Positions 10,579 to 20,464 of a stretch of DNA of 64,000 nucleotides are shown here, in pieces. Numbering within the stretch: the first letter of the stretch is position 1; each line of letters starts with the position of its first letter. A program made the position numbers and the translations under genes. The notes under the pieces are model-generated. The model had not been told where the DNA came from. It was given only the letters and a program-made list of their open reading frames with translations, and ran no database searches. This DNA comes from Liolophura sinensis (Eukaryota; Mollusca; Polyplacophora; Chitonida; Chitonidae), in assembly GCF_032854445.1 (NCBI RefSeq), contig NC_088301.1:5500044-5564043 (forward strand), in the 5' to 3' direction.

Positions 10579-11776
10579 TGGGGGGGGGGGGGGCGTTGAG
10601 TATTCAGAAAATTTTAAAAATAGTTGTAAACTGAAGGAATGATTTCAGTTAAACTAATGTCAAAAGTGCCCAACATTTACGCTCTTGGCGTAGACATGGG
10701 CACATGCAACCCACAAACAAAAGTTCATAGGACTTTGGCACGTGGATTTTCGGCTCTGAGTGAAAACTGTGCACTTTAAGTTTAAGAAAGGGTTGTATCA
10801 CAAAAAATTTCGTATACACGCTGGAATTTGTACACTTGACACTAATGATCAGTGACAGCAGTGGCCACTGTCTCGCCTCCTGGCAAACCACCACATCTGG
10901 GGTTCCCTTTAACCGTTCGTGTAAATTCTTAACTAACAGCACAGTGGCTTAAGCATAATTAGATACAAACAATACAATGAGGTAATTGTGGTTTTTAGAA
11001 ATTATACAAGTTGGTATTTATACGATATAATATGGGCCTATGTGCTAACTGGCAAATAGTCACACGTACCGCTGTCAATTTTCACAGGTTAGAATCAGGT
11101 GTGAATGGTTCAACGTAGCAGCATGATTTATAGAATTATTCGAATTTCTGATTAATAATTAACTGCTCTGGCCTGTTAGCAGAAATATATTTATTCATAA
11201 ATGAATAAGACTATATGCAGACTATATGCAGACTATATACGTTGAAAATCAATCAGCTTTACAAAACCATACAGTTTCCATTAACCTAAAGCTTTATAAA
11301 CTGCCTTCTGACGGTACATAATTCCTATACAATCGATGCAGTAAAGGAATTAAATCATTATTTACTGGACATATTGGAGACCAGTGAATCCTCCGATGAC
11401 ACATATTTCCTGAATCTGTATATTCCGCTCACTTTGATCGTATAACAAAAGGGACTTCATTTATGAATGGCAATATTCCCAGAAAACCCTGTATATAGTA
11501 TATGTTAGTGAAACTTTGAACTCCAGTCTTTACCAGCAATAGTCACCGTTCAGAGTTTCTTAAGTTTTACCAAACACAACAGCCATTGGTTACAATTTTT
11601 TCGTCACAACGTGAAAGATGTATGGTGTAATATTATTTGTAAGTATATATATCTACTTTCGCTTAACACGGCACTTTTGGGATGTATAACCATTTTTAGT
11701 TTCCATAAAAACACATACTTAATGTAAAAGTTGCAATATATCTATTATTATTTATCTATTTTTTTCTTTTTGTTTT

Positions 11777-12005
11777 GATTGGTGTTTTACGCCGTACTCA
11801 ATAATATAAGAATACACTTAAACCATGGCGGCCAGCATTATTGTGGGAAGACAATGGGCAGAACCCTGTGGGGAACCCACGACATCCACAGGTTGCTGGC
11901 AGACCTTCCCATGTACGGTCGGAGAACTCACAGCGACGGCATTGGTGGGAAGCTCCTGGGCCATTGCGCCGCGTTAGTGTTCTAACCCCTCACCCACGGA
12001 GGCCC
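11777..12005 (-). mobile_element. Full-length diverged SINE, minus strand (unit 1)
   Basis: Read on the minus strand it begins GGGGCCTCCGTGGGTGAGG, then GGTTAGAACACTAACGCGGC, and ends ATTGAGTACGGCGTAAAACA. It is an older copy of the same family, including the complete tRNA-like 5' end. Confidence 0.85.
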
Positions 12006-12645
12006 CATAATTGAGAGAGTTAATGTAAATTCACGGTAAGTTAAGTTCACGGTATGAACTGCATGTAACTGTCTCCGTATTCCCCAGTACAGAACATACA
12101 GAACATATAGAAAATTGTTTTCAGAAACCAATTTAGTGCCAGGTGAGGCAGCAACAAGTATCATTTTTAAAGTTTTAAGCATGACCTTACCTGGGTTTGA
12201 CCCCAGATCTTCCGATTTCGTGGCGGACGCTCAAACCAATAAACCACCAAACAACCCATATGACAACCTAAAAGAGCACAATACAACACTGCCCTTGAGA
12301 CTGCGCATTGTTGGAATATTACAACTCGCTAAACACAAATTCAATATCATAAAGGACACTCTTAAATACAGTTGAAGTGTAACACACCCCCATGATACTT
12401 CCCACAATTACCGTATAAGACATCCAACAACACTTACCCATTAACTTCATGCCACCTCACACAGATGTAGCGCTTCACACGGTTTGAACAAACTCCATGC
12501 AGTGGGACAACTTACACTAGTGTCTCTGCAAATTGACTACATCGCTTTAATTTCCTAAAATCCACCACTAAATCTATACTGCCGTGAGATCATATACTAC
12601 AAGAGATAAAATAAAATTGATTTAGTAAGGTTATTATACTAAGTT

Positions 12646-12892
12646 GGTTAGCGCGCTAGTGCAGCGTAATGACCCAGTAGTCTCTTACCAATGCGGTCGC
12701 TGGGAGTTCAAGTCCAGCTCATGCTGGCTTCCTCTCCGGCCGTACGTGGGAAGGTTTGCGGATGGTCGTGGGTTTCCCCCGGGCTGTGCCCGGTTTCCAC
12801 CCACCATAATGCTGGCCGCCGTCGTATAAGTGAAATATTCTTGAGTACGGCGTAAAACACCAATCAAACAATAAAAAAAAAATACATGTATG
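12646..12892 (+). mobile_element. tRNA-derived SINE (unit 1, second locus)
   Basis: Nearly identical to the copy at 3059-3296 and shares its upstream flank (about 12515-12645 with 2925-3058). The two loci therefore derive from one duplicated segment rather than from two independent insertions. Confidence 0.9.
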
Positions 12893-13039
12893 TTATACTA
12901 AAACGTGTGAACATCTTCAAATATAACAGTGTCACTAACAGGGTTTACAGTTAAGTCGAGAGTAATTAAGGTACCTGATGTCGCCCTCCATGAAACATGT
13001 TGAACTCCGCCCAGTACCCAACATGCCATTGGTTTTAAA

Positions 13040-13230
13040 TAATTCTGATGGTCACCGCGGGAAATGGGTACTTGCCTTCGAAACTGAACTAATGGGCTTA
13101 AACATTATGGATTAGAAAAAGTGTTCGATTTTTATTTTCCTTGCAAGAATATGAACTTCCAACATATTGCTGTTACGTGTCACTGACCAGCGGCAATTTT
13201 GATAGCGAGTATGACTGATTTTATTTAAAT
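13040..13230 (-). repeat. Dispersed repeat R, inverted (unit 1)
   Basis: The minus strand reads AAATCAGTCATACTCGCTAT, then CAGTGACACGTAACAGCAAT, parallel to the copies at 2655 and 17940. Orthologues at about 31695-31880 and 52275-52460. Confidence 0.55.
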
Positions 13231-13825
13231 ATAGTTGAATATAGGCGACAAGCTAAAAAACAAGTAGCTATAGAAAGATCTATAATGGCTTCACTGCCTC
13301 GTTGCAATGTTGAAATATGGAGCAAACACAAGGGCGGAATGATAATTGGCAGGTCTTCCAATCTGATTGTGCCTAATGCAGTGGCACACACAATGTCATA
13401 TGGCATAAGTAATCCCCCTTGTTTCATGTATATCTCTATACGCCAACCTGCTGTGTTTATGCTGTCTGTCACCATTCCTGGCCAGGTTCTAGTGAAACGT
13501 CCAACATCCGGAAGACGAATGCTGGATTCAAACATTTGGATGTGATCAGTGTTTTCTTAACGAGATTTTGAATGTTGTGAAATCACCAGTCGTATCAGTC
13601 GACCAGTGGAAGATTCTCTAGAGTGTTGGTGATTGACAAGTAGGAAGATAAGCAGACCCGTGGGTAGGGAAGTTGAGTAGATTATTGCTACACTCCTATT
13701 CACAATAGCCCCAAACATCAGGTAACTTTGTACTGTCAGCAAAGGCATGCACATATGAACTGTAGACCGTCAAGAGCATAAGAAAAGTCGGTTAACTTAT
13801 GATGAGACAACAAGGTGTATAAACG

Positions 13826-13831
13826 TTTATT
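13826..13831 (-). promoter_or_regulatory. Copy B poly(A) signal AATAAA
   Basis: ACAAATAAACG on the minus strand, about 185 nt past the family stop codon. Conserved at the same place in copies C and D. Confidence 0.55.
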
Positions 13832-14014
13832 TGTGTTGATGAAGGTAAATATGTTGAAGTATTCTTCGATTTTTTCATCTGGTATGTTATTGTACACATG
13901 CGTCTTTCCTACAACATCTCAGTGTAATGTATTTAATCGCAGAAGTGTGAATGCAAAAACATTCAATACTTCAGAGATAATACAGCTATTACATTACCAA
14001 ATCAACTGAAAAGA

Positions 14015-14508
14015 TTATTTTGTGCAAACGACACAGGTAATCTCATAACCGTCTACATATGGTGGAACAAGGTAGTGAGCCACACGCCGCCTCCACCACG
14101 TACAGGAGATTTCCATTGAGGTCGGGAGCGGTGGCGGGGTGAGTATCTGGATCCTGGTCCACGCACACGTACTCAGACTTCTGCTGCGTGTGGTGTTGGG
14201 ACATAAGAAACCCGAGGTATTCCACGGTCCATCCCGATGGACACTCGAGTCGGACTGGGATCATCAGATGACTCAACCTTCCCGGAGTATAGCACACAGC
14301 ACACTGAGCCTCTCTGTTATGAGGGACGACACCCCCCGAGTTTGTTGTGTAGAAGACATCATTGCCATAATTTAACTGAAACTCAGTTCCATACAGATAC
14401 GATTTGGATTGATGTCCAGGGTAGGTTTTGTTGAACTGGGGATCCAGTGGAGACACAACTGGTTAGCTCCGCTTCCTGTATGCTTGTAGTAAGAGCCAGC
14501 CATTATAC
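14015..14508 (-). pseudogene. Copy B exon 6, two frameshifts
   Basis: Homologous to the intact exon at 53233-53726. It starts after TTTAG with GTATAATGGCTGGC (GIMAG). A 1-nt deletion at about 14449 shifts the frame, with a stop at 14372. The correct-frame remainder is still readable up to GSLPC, where a 1-nt insertion at about 14066 replaces the conserved CPPYVDGYEITCVVCTK end with an 8-residue tail. The two lesions cancel in length, so the exon is still 494 nt. Confidence 0.85.
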
Positions 14509-14760
14509 CTAAAGATAAAGCACATTTGAAATTAATAGAAAAGATACAGCTACTTCTTGTAGCTTTGAGCCCGGTAAACGATGTGCACAAACCTATGTTC
14601 ATAAGAATATCCAGTGGTTTCACACACATGGACGCTTGACACCTCATCATTTGATGTGTAGGTACTACAAGCAGCTCAGTAGTACTACTACTGCACTAGT
14701 TCACAAAAAAGCCGTTATTGTATAGTACTAGTGTTCTGGTACACTTCAGGACATAATGAC

Positions 14761-14810
14761 TCCTCGTTGTGGTATAATTTGAAATTGTTTAAGTTCGACG
14801 TTAAACAGTA
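14761..14810 (+). mobile_element. SINE 3' tail remnant next to microsatellite (unit 1)
   Basis: CTCGTTGTGGTATAATTTGA...AAGTTCGACGTTAAAC matches the 3' domain of the SINEs elsewhere (CGTCGTATAAGTGAAATATTC...GAGTACGGCGTAAAAC). The ATAC microsatellite starts right after it. Confidence 0.6.
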
Positions 14811-14817
14811 GACAAGC

Positions 14818-15069
14818 CTACATATCTATAAACGTAGATACATACGTACATGCATACATGCGTACTTACCTACATACGTATATACCTACGTACATACATA
14901 CATTCATACCAATTCACCCACATACCTACATACAAATATACGTACATAAGTATATACCTATATACATACATATATATATACATACATACATACATACATA
15001 CATACATACATACATACATACATACATACATACATACATACATACATACATACATACATACATACATAC

Positions 15070-15100
<31 letters not shown>

Positions 15101-15821
15101 CATACATACATACGTACATACATACATACATACATACATACATACATACATACATACATACATACATACATACATGCGTACATACATAGGTATATACACA
15201 CATACATACATACATACTTACATATAAACATACATACAAATGTACACGCATACATACATACGTACATACGAACACGCATACGTAGATAAATACATACGTA
15301 CATACCTACAAACATACATACGTACATACCTGCCTATAGACATACACACATATCTATACACCTATATACATACGTACAAATATACGTACATAAGTATATA
15401 CCTATATACATACATACGTACATACGAGCATACATTCATGCGTATATATCTACACACCTATATACCTACCTACCTACATACATGCGTGGATACCCGTATA
15501 CCTAGCTGCATATATACGTACATACGTAAATACATAAATACCTACATAAATACATATGTACATAGATATGTAGATATCTAAATACATACAAACGTAATGA
15601 CACACGTTGTACCTCCATACGTACATAGATACATATATACATACCCTTATACCTACATACGTACATACCCACACACCTACATACGTACAAACATACATAT
15701 GTACTTACCTACATTTATACGTAAGTACCAACATACCTGGATACAGACATACATATATACCTACATATCTACACACCTACATGCCTACCTACCTACCTAC
15801 CTACATACATAAATACATATG
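14818..15821. repeat. ATAC-type microsatellite, intron 5 of copy B
   Basis: About 1 kb of tetranucleotide repeat (ACAT/ATAC phases). It has a near-perfect core at 14975-15170 and degenerate flanks with CTAC, GTAC and ATGC variants. Its left end directly abuts a SINE tail (14761-14810). Because the period is 4, all frames read as repetitive Tyr/His/Thr or Met/Tyr/Val/Cys peptides, which are not genes. Confidence 0.97.
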
Positions 15822-16392
15822 AGCTTATGAGTTTATTACAGGACAGCAGGGGATGTACACTACCATCAGTCTATTGTACTTCAGTGGCTTATGTGCACAA
15901 CCGTTGGTTATTACACCTTGTTAGTTTATGTGTACGTTTATTCGTCTTTTTCATTTCAGCAACCTGCTGCTGTCTCGCTTGTCGCTCAGTTCTGAGAAGT
16001 TAGAGCAAGGGGAGATGACTGGTTAGCTTTGTTTCAATATAATGTGACTGGCAAGGGTGGGTTGTCATGTTTGGTGTCTTCGGCGTGATAGAAACTGAGG
16101 AGGGCAAAGATTTGTTTTGAAAAACAAATTGATGACAAAAGACGGACCTAAGCCTAAGGTCGTCGTATGTTTGTTTGGAGACACAGCCACTGTTTTGTGT
16201 GCACGTGTTATATGGTGACGTAAGCGCTTGGACAAACGCATTTGTTTGTGTACTTGTTATACCTTAAAGAGAGAACGACCACACTTGTGTGTGGTGAAGT
16301 CAACAGGAGAAGAAATAACAATCTAAAAGAGATTTGAAATTTTAACTTCAGTCTATGATCGCTTTGCAATCTCGGAGCCAGCTCTTATATGA

Positions 16393-16451
16393 TGACGTCA
16401 AAAGGAGAGCACACCACATTGGGGTGTTATTTAGGGTCTATGCTGACGTCA
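16393..16451. promoter_or_regulatory. Paired CRE octamers in intron 5 (copy B)
   Basis: Two perfect TGACGTCA palindromes at 16393-16400 and 16444-16451, about 180 nt downstream of exon 5 in the transcript. Both are conserved in copies C and D. They are possible CREB/ATF sites; function is inferred from motif only. Confidence 0.35.
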
Positions 16452-16629
16452 GTACAGGGACGACCATCAGCAAGAGTGAATGCCGAATGAGAAAGATGCT
16501 AGTTCGTCAATCCTTAGGTCACGTAAGCTGTTAGTTCAGTTCTAATCTCAGAAAATATCTAAAGGCTCTTACTAATCGTAACTCTTGAAAATTGTTGTGC
16601 AACTTAGCTGCAACATACTTATTTTTTAC

Positions 16630-16695
16630 CTGAATATAATCTTTGCGAATGATCCGGACAGATATTTCTTCCCCAGCGGGTGTAGACCACTCCTC
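16630..16695 (-). CDS. Copy B exon 5
   Basis: 66 nt, phase 1 to phase 1. It encodes GGVVYTRWGRNICPDHSQRL, the start of the C-terminal domain. The VYxRWGR...CP pattern is typical of short-chain collagen C4-like proteins. Confidence 0.88.
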
Positions 16696-16872
16696 CTGAA
16701 AATCGGTAAAACACACTGGAATGACTAGCTAATACTAAAATCAACAGGTACTTTTAAACACGGTGTGGCTATGTTTTGGCGAAGTGAAGCGTCACTTCTG
16801 ATGTCTTTAGCATAATGTTACAGTGAGACAGCATACATATGTCGACACTGTCCAGATCTGCTACCAGTACAT

Positions 16873-16920
16873 CTCAGTCGTGATATATAATATAAGGCTA
16901 TAAACGACGTTAAACACAAA
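16873..16920 (+). mobile_element. SINE 3' tail remnant in intron 4 (copy B)
   Basis: CAGTCGTGATATATAATATA then AAACGACGTTAAACACAAA resembles the SINE 3' domain. Also present in copies C (about 35990-36033) and D (about 55905-55948). Confidence 0.4.
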
Positions 16921-17340
16921 GTCAGGAAAAAATTATGCAGGATTTTTACTTATTCGCTAGTTACAACAGGTCGCGTATTGATATCATATACTTGGTCATT
17001 TGGTTTACAAACCCCTATTTTACAGCAAGCATATTTAAATTTTATTTACTTTCATAACCTGGCTTAACCTTCAAGATCAGTATATAGCTACTAAATAAAA
17101 GATACAGAAAAACCAAATTGGACACGACCACGTCAAATTGCTCAGTAGTGATAAAATGTATATGTTCTTATATTACAATAGAAAAGCCAACTAACAGAAT
17201 CATTTCAATTGCTGCTAAAAGAATTGGTCATTCATTGCCCATTTACTATAAATGTCAAAATCCTGTTTTAAAATAATGATATGAACACTATATTCATGTC
17301 TTCCCCTTTTCTCATATTTTTACATATTATGCTTTCTTAC

Positions 17341-17488
17341 CATGACTTATGGAGTTTGTGTCCTCCTCTGTTGTAACGTCTCCGGTGTTCACACCAGAAC
17401 GGCCGATGTTGGCAGAAGCCAATCGTCCTACGAGAGTCTGGAAAATCTTGTCCAATTGATTGTCCAGATTTATCAAACTCTGAGGTCC
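17341..17488 (-). CDS. Copy B exon 4 (coiled-coil-like linker), 6-nt deletion
   Basis: 148 nt against 154 nt in C and D. It completes the last triplet (GPQ) and continues with SLINLDNQLDKIFQTLVGRL, a heptad-like Leu/Ile pattern. The deletion turns GDGTMRTEE into GDVTTEE and stays in frame. The donor is CATG|GTAAGA, phase 1. Confidence 0.85.
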
Positions 17489-17939
17489 CTAGGAGGGACA
17501 AACAATTACACGTACATGTAAATTGTCGTGATTTGAATGCTTGCATAAGATACACATTTTTTATGTTTATGTTATGACAAGAGGCCGTGAAAAAACAAAT
17601 CTCTATGTGATATTCGTACTTTTAATATACTGTTGATTATTGCATCAAACACCTTCACTGTAAGTGTTTAATTCTTAAAATGAGTATAAAATTTAATTCT
17701 CTTGTAAGTAAATATGCATAGAATGTTCAGAATATGTTACACTCAGTTTTGTAATTGTGTCTTGTTCGTCTCTCCCAAGGGCCTAAGGTCTGTATTTTTA
17801 TGGTCATGAATTCTATGGCCACGCTGGACAGGTACAATTGCGCAATTAAAGCGTACATGGGACACATATTTTCAAATATTATTAAAAATTGATGCAATAG
17901 AGTCCATTTCTTTTAGCCCTCGGCCTATATATAGCTGTT

Positions 17940-18190
17940 TGTAAAATCAGCCATGCTCGCTACTAAAGTGGATTTTAGTCAGTGACACGTTGCTACCTAA
18001 GCTGTACACATGGATGTTGGAAATTGATATTCTTGCACAGAAAATGAAGCTAGAATACTTTTTACTAATTCATGACATTAACTTGATAAGCTTGATTTCG
18101 AGAGCAAGAACGCATTGTCGCGATCGGGTGACGTCATAATTATTCAAAATCCAGTGACATGTTGGATAATGGAAGGAATTGAATATGTGT
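17940..18190 (+). repeat. Dispersed repeat R, intron 3 copy (copy B)
   Basis: TGTAAAATCAGCCATGCTCG...GTGACGTCATAATTATTCAA aligns with the copy at 2655-2915 (TGACGCCATCATTATTCAA). Orthologues at about 37060-37310 and 56975-57225. Confidence 0.55.
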
Positions 18191-19032
18191 TGACAAAAGG
18201 CGACACTAGTTACTTAAAGAGATATGGAATTTCATCTAAACCCTGTATCTGACACTGGCATATTTGACATTGTTTGCACGTTTTAGTATAATTTGACCTT
18301 TATAAATGCATTTTATTTCAGCTGTTGTAGTATATGATCTCACAGGAGTATGGTATTAGAGTTGAATGTTACAAAATTGAAAAATAGAGTTCCTGGTGTT
18401 GAAAGCAGACTCTAGGGAGTTGCAACATTATGAAATAAAAATTGTATTTTAATGCATTTTATTTGCAATAGTTTAGACGAACACCATATCAATTTGTAGA
18501 GATTTGTGGTGTTAGGTGTCACCAACGAGAGGCAGTTTTGGAAAACGAATAAGACTGAATGTACAGACCGCATAAACTATAGCATGGTTTACGATTTGAA
18601 TACTGATTTCACTTAATCACCCAGAACATTCCTTGGGTCTTACCAACATCACCGAAAGCTCTTTGCATACCTCCTTCCTAATTTCATATTTTTTTTATAC
18701 TTTCTTAATTCTTTGGTGGTTGGTACCTTCCGCTACGAATTATGAGAAGATAAGGCTTCTGAATTGATGTTTTAAGAGTATTTCTTACTTTTGGAAGAAG
18801 AATATGGGAATGGAATATGATAGGCTCACTCTTCACCAGAATTCAGTTAAGCCCTGCTTCACAAATTACGAAGTACTGAGTCCCCTCCACCCTCACAAAC
18901 CCTGCCGTCTTGATCTTCAAATTTTAGAGAGTACATACGTGTGCCAGTAAACCCCCAACTCCACAAGAGCTACAGAAAGACCAGAGTGCGGTATGATGAG
19001 TGCACATCTTCTTGACAATAGTTTCATGTACT

Positions 19033-19081
19033 GCAGACATGTTCAGCACGTGCAGACATATTTGGCACGTGCAGACATATC
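19033..19081. repeat. Short direct repeat with two CACGTG E-boxes (intron 3, copy B)
   Basis: Tandem copies of GCACGTGCAGACATAT preceded by a partial GCAGACATGTTCA unit. Each full unit carries a CACGTG palindrome. Also present at 38339-38388 and 58247-58295. Confidence 0.5.
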
Positions 19082-19461
19082 TATCGCGTATTATTCAGAG
19101 GGTAGACATAAATGCATTTTTTTAACATGCTAGAAACGAAGAGGCAATTTTCACTGATACAAGTCTCGTCTATGATTTGGGATTTATATATACCTAAGTG
19201 CTAGTATTTCTCATTTGACCTTCGTGGTTATATTTAGATGTCTCCATTTGTGTGGAACAAAATCAATTGTAGGACTGCTGTCAGACGGAAACCAGTACAC
19301 ATCATAATGACAACTGCAAGTATCACATAATTCATGTTGTTAATACACACAGCCGATGTCAGATATCTTGGCAGGAAGCCAAAGTACTGTTGTTTCGTCA
19401 TAGTAATTGATATGTTCAATAAATATTATAGGGATGGGCGATTAGCTTCGTAATTACTTAC

Positions 19462-19580
19462 TGGAGGCCCTTTCTCTCCCGCGGGTCCGGGCGGCCCATA
19501 AGGCCCCTGGATTCCGTCTCTTCCGTCCCGACCATCCCGACCATCCCGACCCGGGAGTCCACAACAATCAGCGGGAGCAC
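19462..19580 (-). CDS. Copy B exon 3 (collagenous)
   Basis: 119 nt: two nt completing Gly, then 39 codons. These are APADCC, GLP, four GRD, GIQ, GPY, GPP, GPA, GEK and GPP. The donor is CCA|GTAAGT in phase 0. The GPA-GEK version is shared with copy D, while copy C has GPP-GQK. Confidence 0.9.
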
Positions 19581-20018
19581 CTATAAGCCAAGGTGAAAAA
19601 CTCGTATGTTGCCCATTTTTGAAATTTTACAAATTAACGGCAAAGCTATAAGAAAATCTAAAAACTAATCATACCATGACGCTGTGGTGGTCCTTATCCA
19701 GTGTAGAGGTTAGCAGCAACGTGCTTAGGAATAAGTGGAGTTGTACATGAGTAACCAGCATTGCCAGACAAGGATTAATGCAAACTGTAGCTTCCTGTAT
19801 TTAGAGAACATGTCGTGAACAGGTGAATAATTTGAATGGGCGCATTGTTCAACGGAAACAGAGCTGTTGGACAGCATAAAGAAAACTTTTATGGCGCAAT
19901 GAAGAGAAACGTTATCCGATCATTTATTCTTGGCAAATTTAGTGGTTAAGTGTTAAGTTTTATCATCGACATCAGAATGGCAATAGTTCAGAAATATGAT
20001 AATGTTAAAGTCTCTTGC

Positions 20019-20088
20019 CTGAAGCTGATCTTTCCACTCTACTCTCTTCTTGAGTGACATCTTTACTTCTCCCGTCCGCTGATAGACC
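20019..20088 (-). CDS. Copy B exon 2
   Basis: 70 nt with a GC donor (CAG|GCAAGAG) and a phase 1 end. It encodes GLSADGRSKDVTQEE and following residues; the GRS variant is shared with copy D. Confidence 0.8.
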
Positions 20089-20322
20089 CTGATATATAAA
20101 TAGTAGATGAAGTACATTTCTGCCTCCCCGAGTTTTAATGAACAAGGAAATAAGCCATTCACCCAGATTCCAAGTCACTGATTTGCACCTATTTCAACTA
20201 TTTTAGTTCTTATTCGGAAAATCGATTTGAAAACAAACTGTTCGCAGCTGCTGTAGATTATGGTGTAGGCAATTGTAGGTGTCAATCGTCGATCAGTGCA
20301 TCCATAAATCACTTTCACTCAC

Positions 20323-20367
20323 CTGACCAATCAGAAAGGTGCACAACAAGACGACAATGATGATCAT
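20323..20367 (-). CDS. Copy B exon 1 (signal peptide)
   Basis: ATG at 20367, 15 codons, reading MIIIVVLLCTFLIGQ, then a CAG|GTGAGTG donor in phase 0. Confidence 0.85.
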
Positions 20368-20456
20368 CTTCAACACACTTGTAAAGCTACAGTATATTGG
20401 CTGTATCTACAGAACGGTAACAAGTTTTAGTTTGGCTAGGTAAAATCAACAGAGTG

Positions 20457-20464
20457 TATTTATA
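20457..20464 (-). promoter_or_regulatory. Copy B TATA box
   Basis: TATAAATA on the minus strand, 90 nt upstream of ATG 20367. By the usual 25-30 nt spacing, transcription would start near 20430. Confidence 0.7.

Larger units (their letters stand above)
954..13825. other. Intergenic block, unit 1
   Basis: No gene recognised. From left to right: promoter of copy A, old SINE, repeat R, SINE, VNTR element, 38-bp minisatellite, inverted repeats, 44-bp minisatellite, a CAA microsatellite (8151-8168), an A-rich run (8875-8907), the private SINE, a poly-T run (10038-10061), two minus-strand SINEs, a second SINE locus and inverted repeat R. The stretches 1863-2654, 5369-7040, 7346-8150, 9350-10037, 10593-11776 and 13231-13825 show no feature I can name beyond short unsupported open frames. 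Confidence 0.7.
17489..19461 (-). other. Intron 3 of copy B
   Basis: A 1973-nt GT-AG intron. It contains repeat R and the CACGTG direct repeat; no exon-like sequence was found. It lacks about 190 bp present in copies C and D: TACCTTCC follows closely on TTGGTGGTTGG at about 18722, skipping a segment equivalent to about 37862-38039. Confidence 0.6.
1..19519. repeat. Tandem segmental duplication, unit 1 (~19.5 kb)
   Basis: The sequence starting at position 1 recurs, in the same order and orientation, from 19520, 38828 and 58734. Boundaries are set arbitrarily at window position 1, inside collagen exon 3, because both true ends lie outside the window. The unit carries exons 1-2 and part of exon 3 of copy A, a 13-kb intergenic block, and exons 6-4 plus most of exon 3 of copy B. 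Its private features are a 360-bp SINE at 8978-9337, a single 94-bp VNTR unit and a weakened TATA box. Confidence 0.95.
14015..20367 (-). pseudogene. Short-chain collagen C4-like, copy B (frameshifted)
   Basis: Six exons on the minus strand at 20323-20367, 20019-20088, 19462-19580, 17341-17488, 16630-16695 and 14015-14508, with the same phases as intact copy D. Splice sites and the TATA box are intact. Exon 4 is 6 nt shorter, an in-frame loss of two codons. Exon 6 has a 1-nt deletion near 14449-14451 (GTGG where D has GTGGG) and a 1-nt insertion near 14066. As read, translation leaves frame soon after QLCL and stops at 14372, giving about 194 aa instead of 315. Both lesions sit in short runs, so base-calling or assembly error is a real alternative to pseudogenisation. 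Confidence 0.85.

Noticed and set aside
10649-10942. Minus-strand frame of 97-109 codons starting MLLVKNL (also 29280-29609 and 49837-50166)
   Set aside because: No family recognised, and the end differs between units by indel. Not supported as a gene.
12644-12829. Frame MVSALVQRNDPVVSYQC and its minus-strand counterpart, repeated at every full SINE
   Set aside because: These are translations of the tRNA-derived SINE, which is non-coding.
14850-15822. Long open frames of repeated Tyr-Ile-His-Thr or Met-Tyr-Val-Cys on both strands (also 33431-34943 and 53997-54728)
   Set aside because: They are translations of the ATAC-type tetranucleotide microsatellite. A period of 4 free of stop codons keeps every frame open, and the arrays lie inside an intron.
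16531-16716. 61-codon minus-strand frame MCFTDFQEEWSTPAGEE (also 35644 and 55557)
   Set aside because: It runs over exon 5 in the wrong frame. The frame required by splice phases is GGVVYTRWGR.
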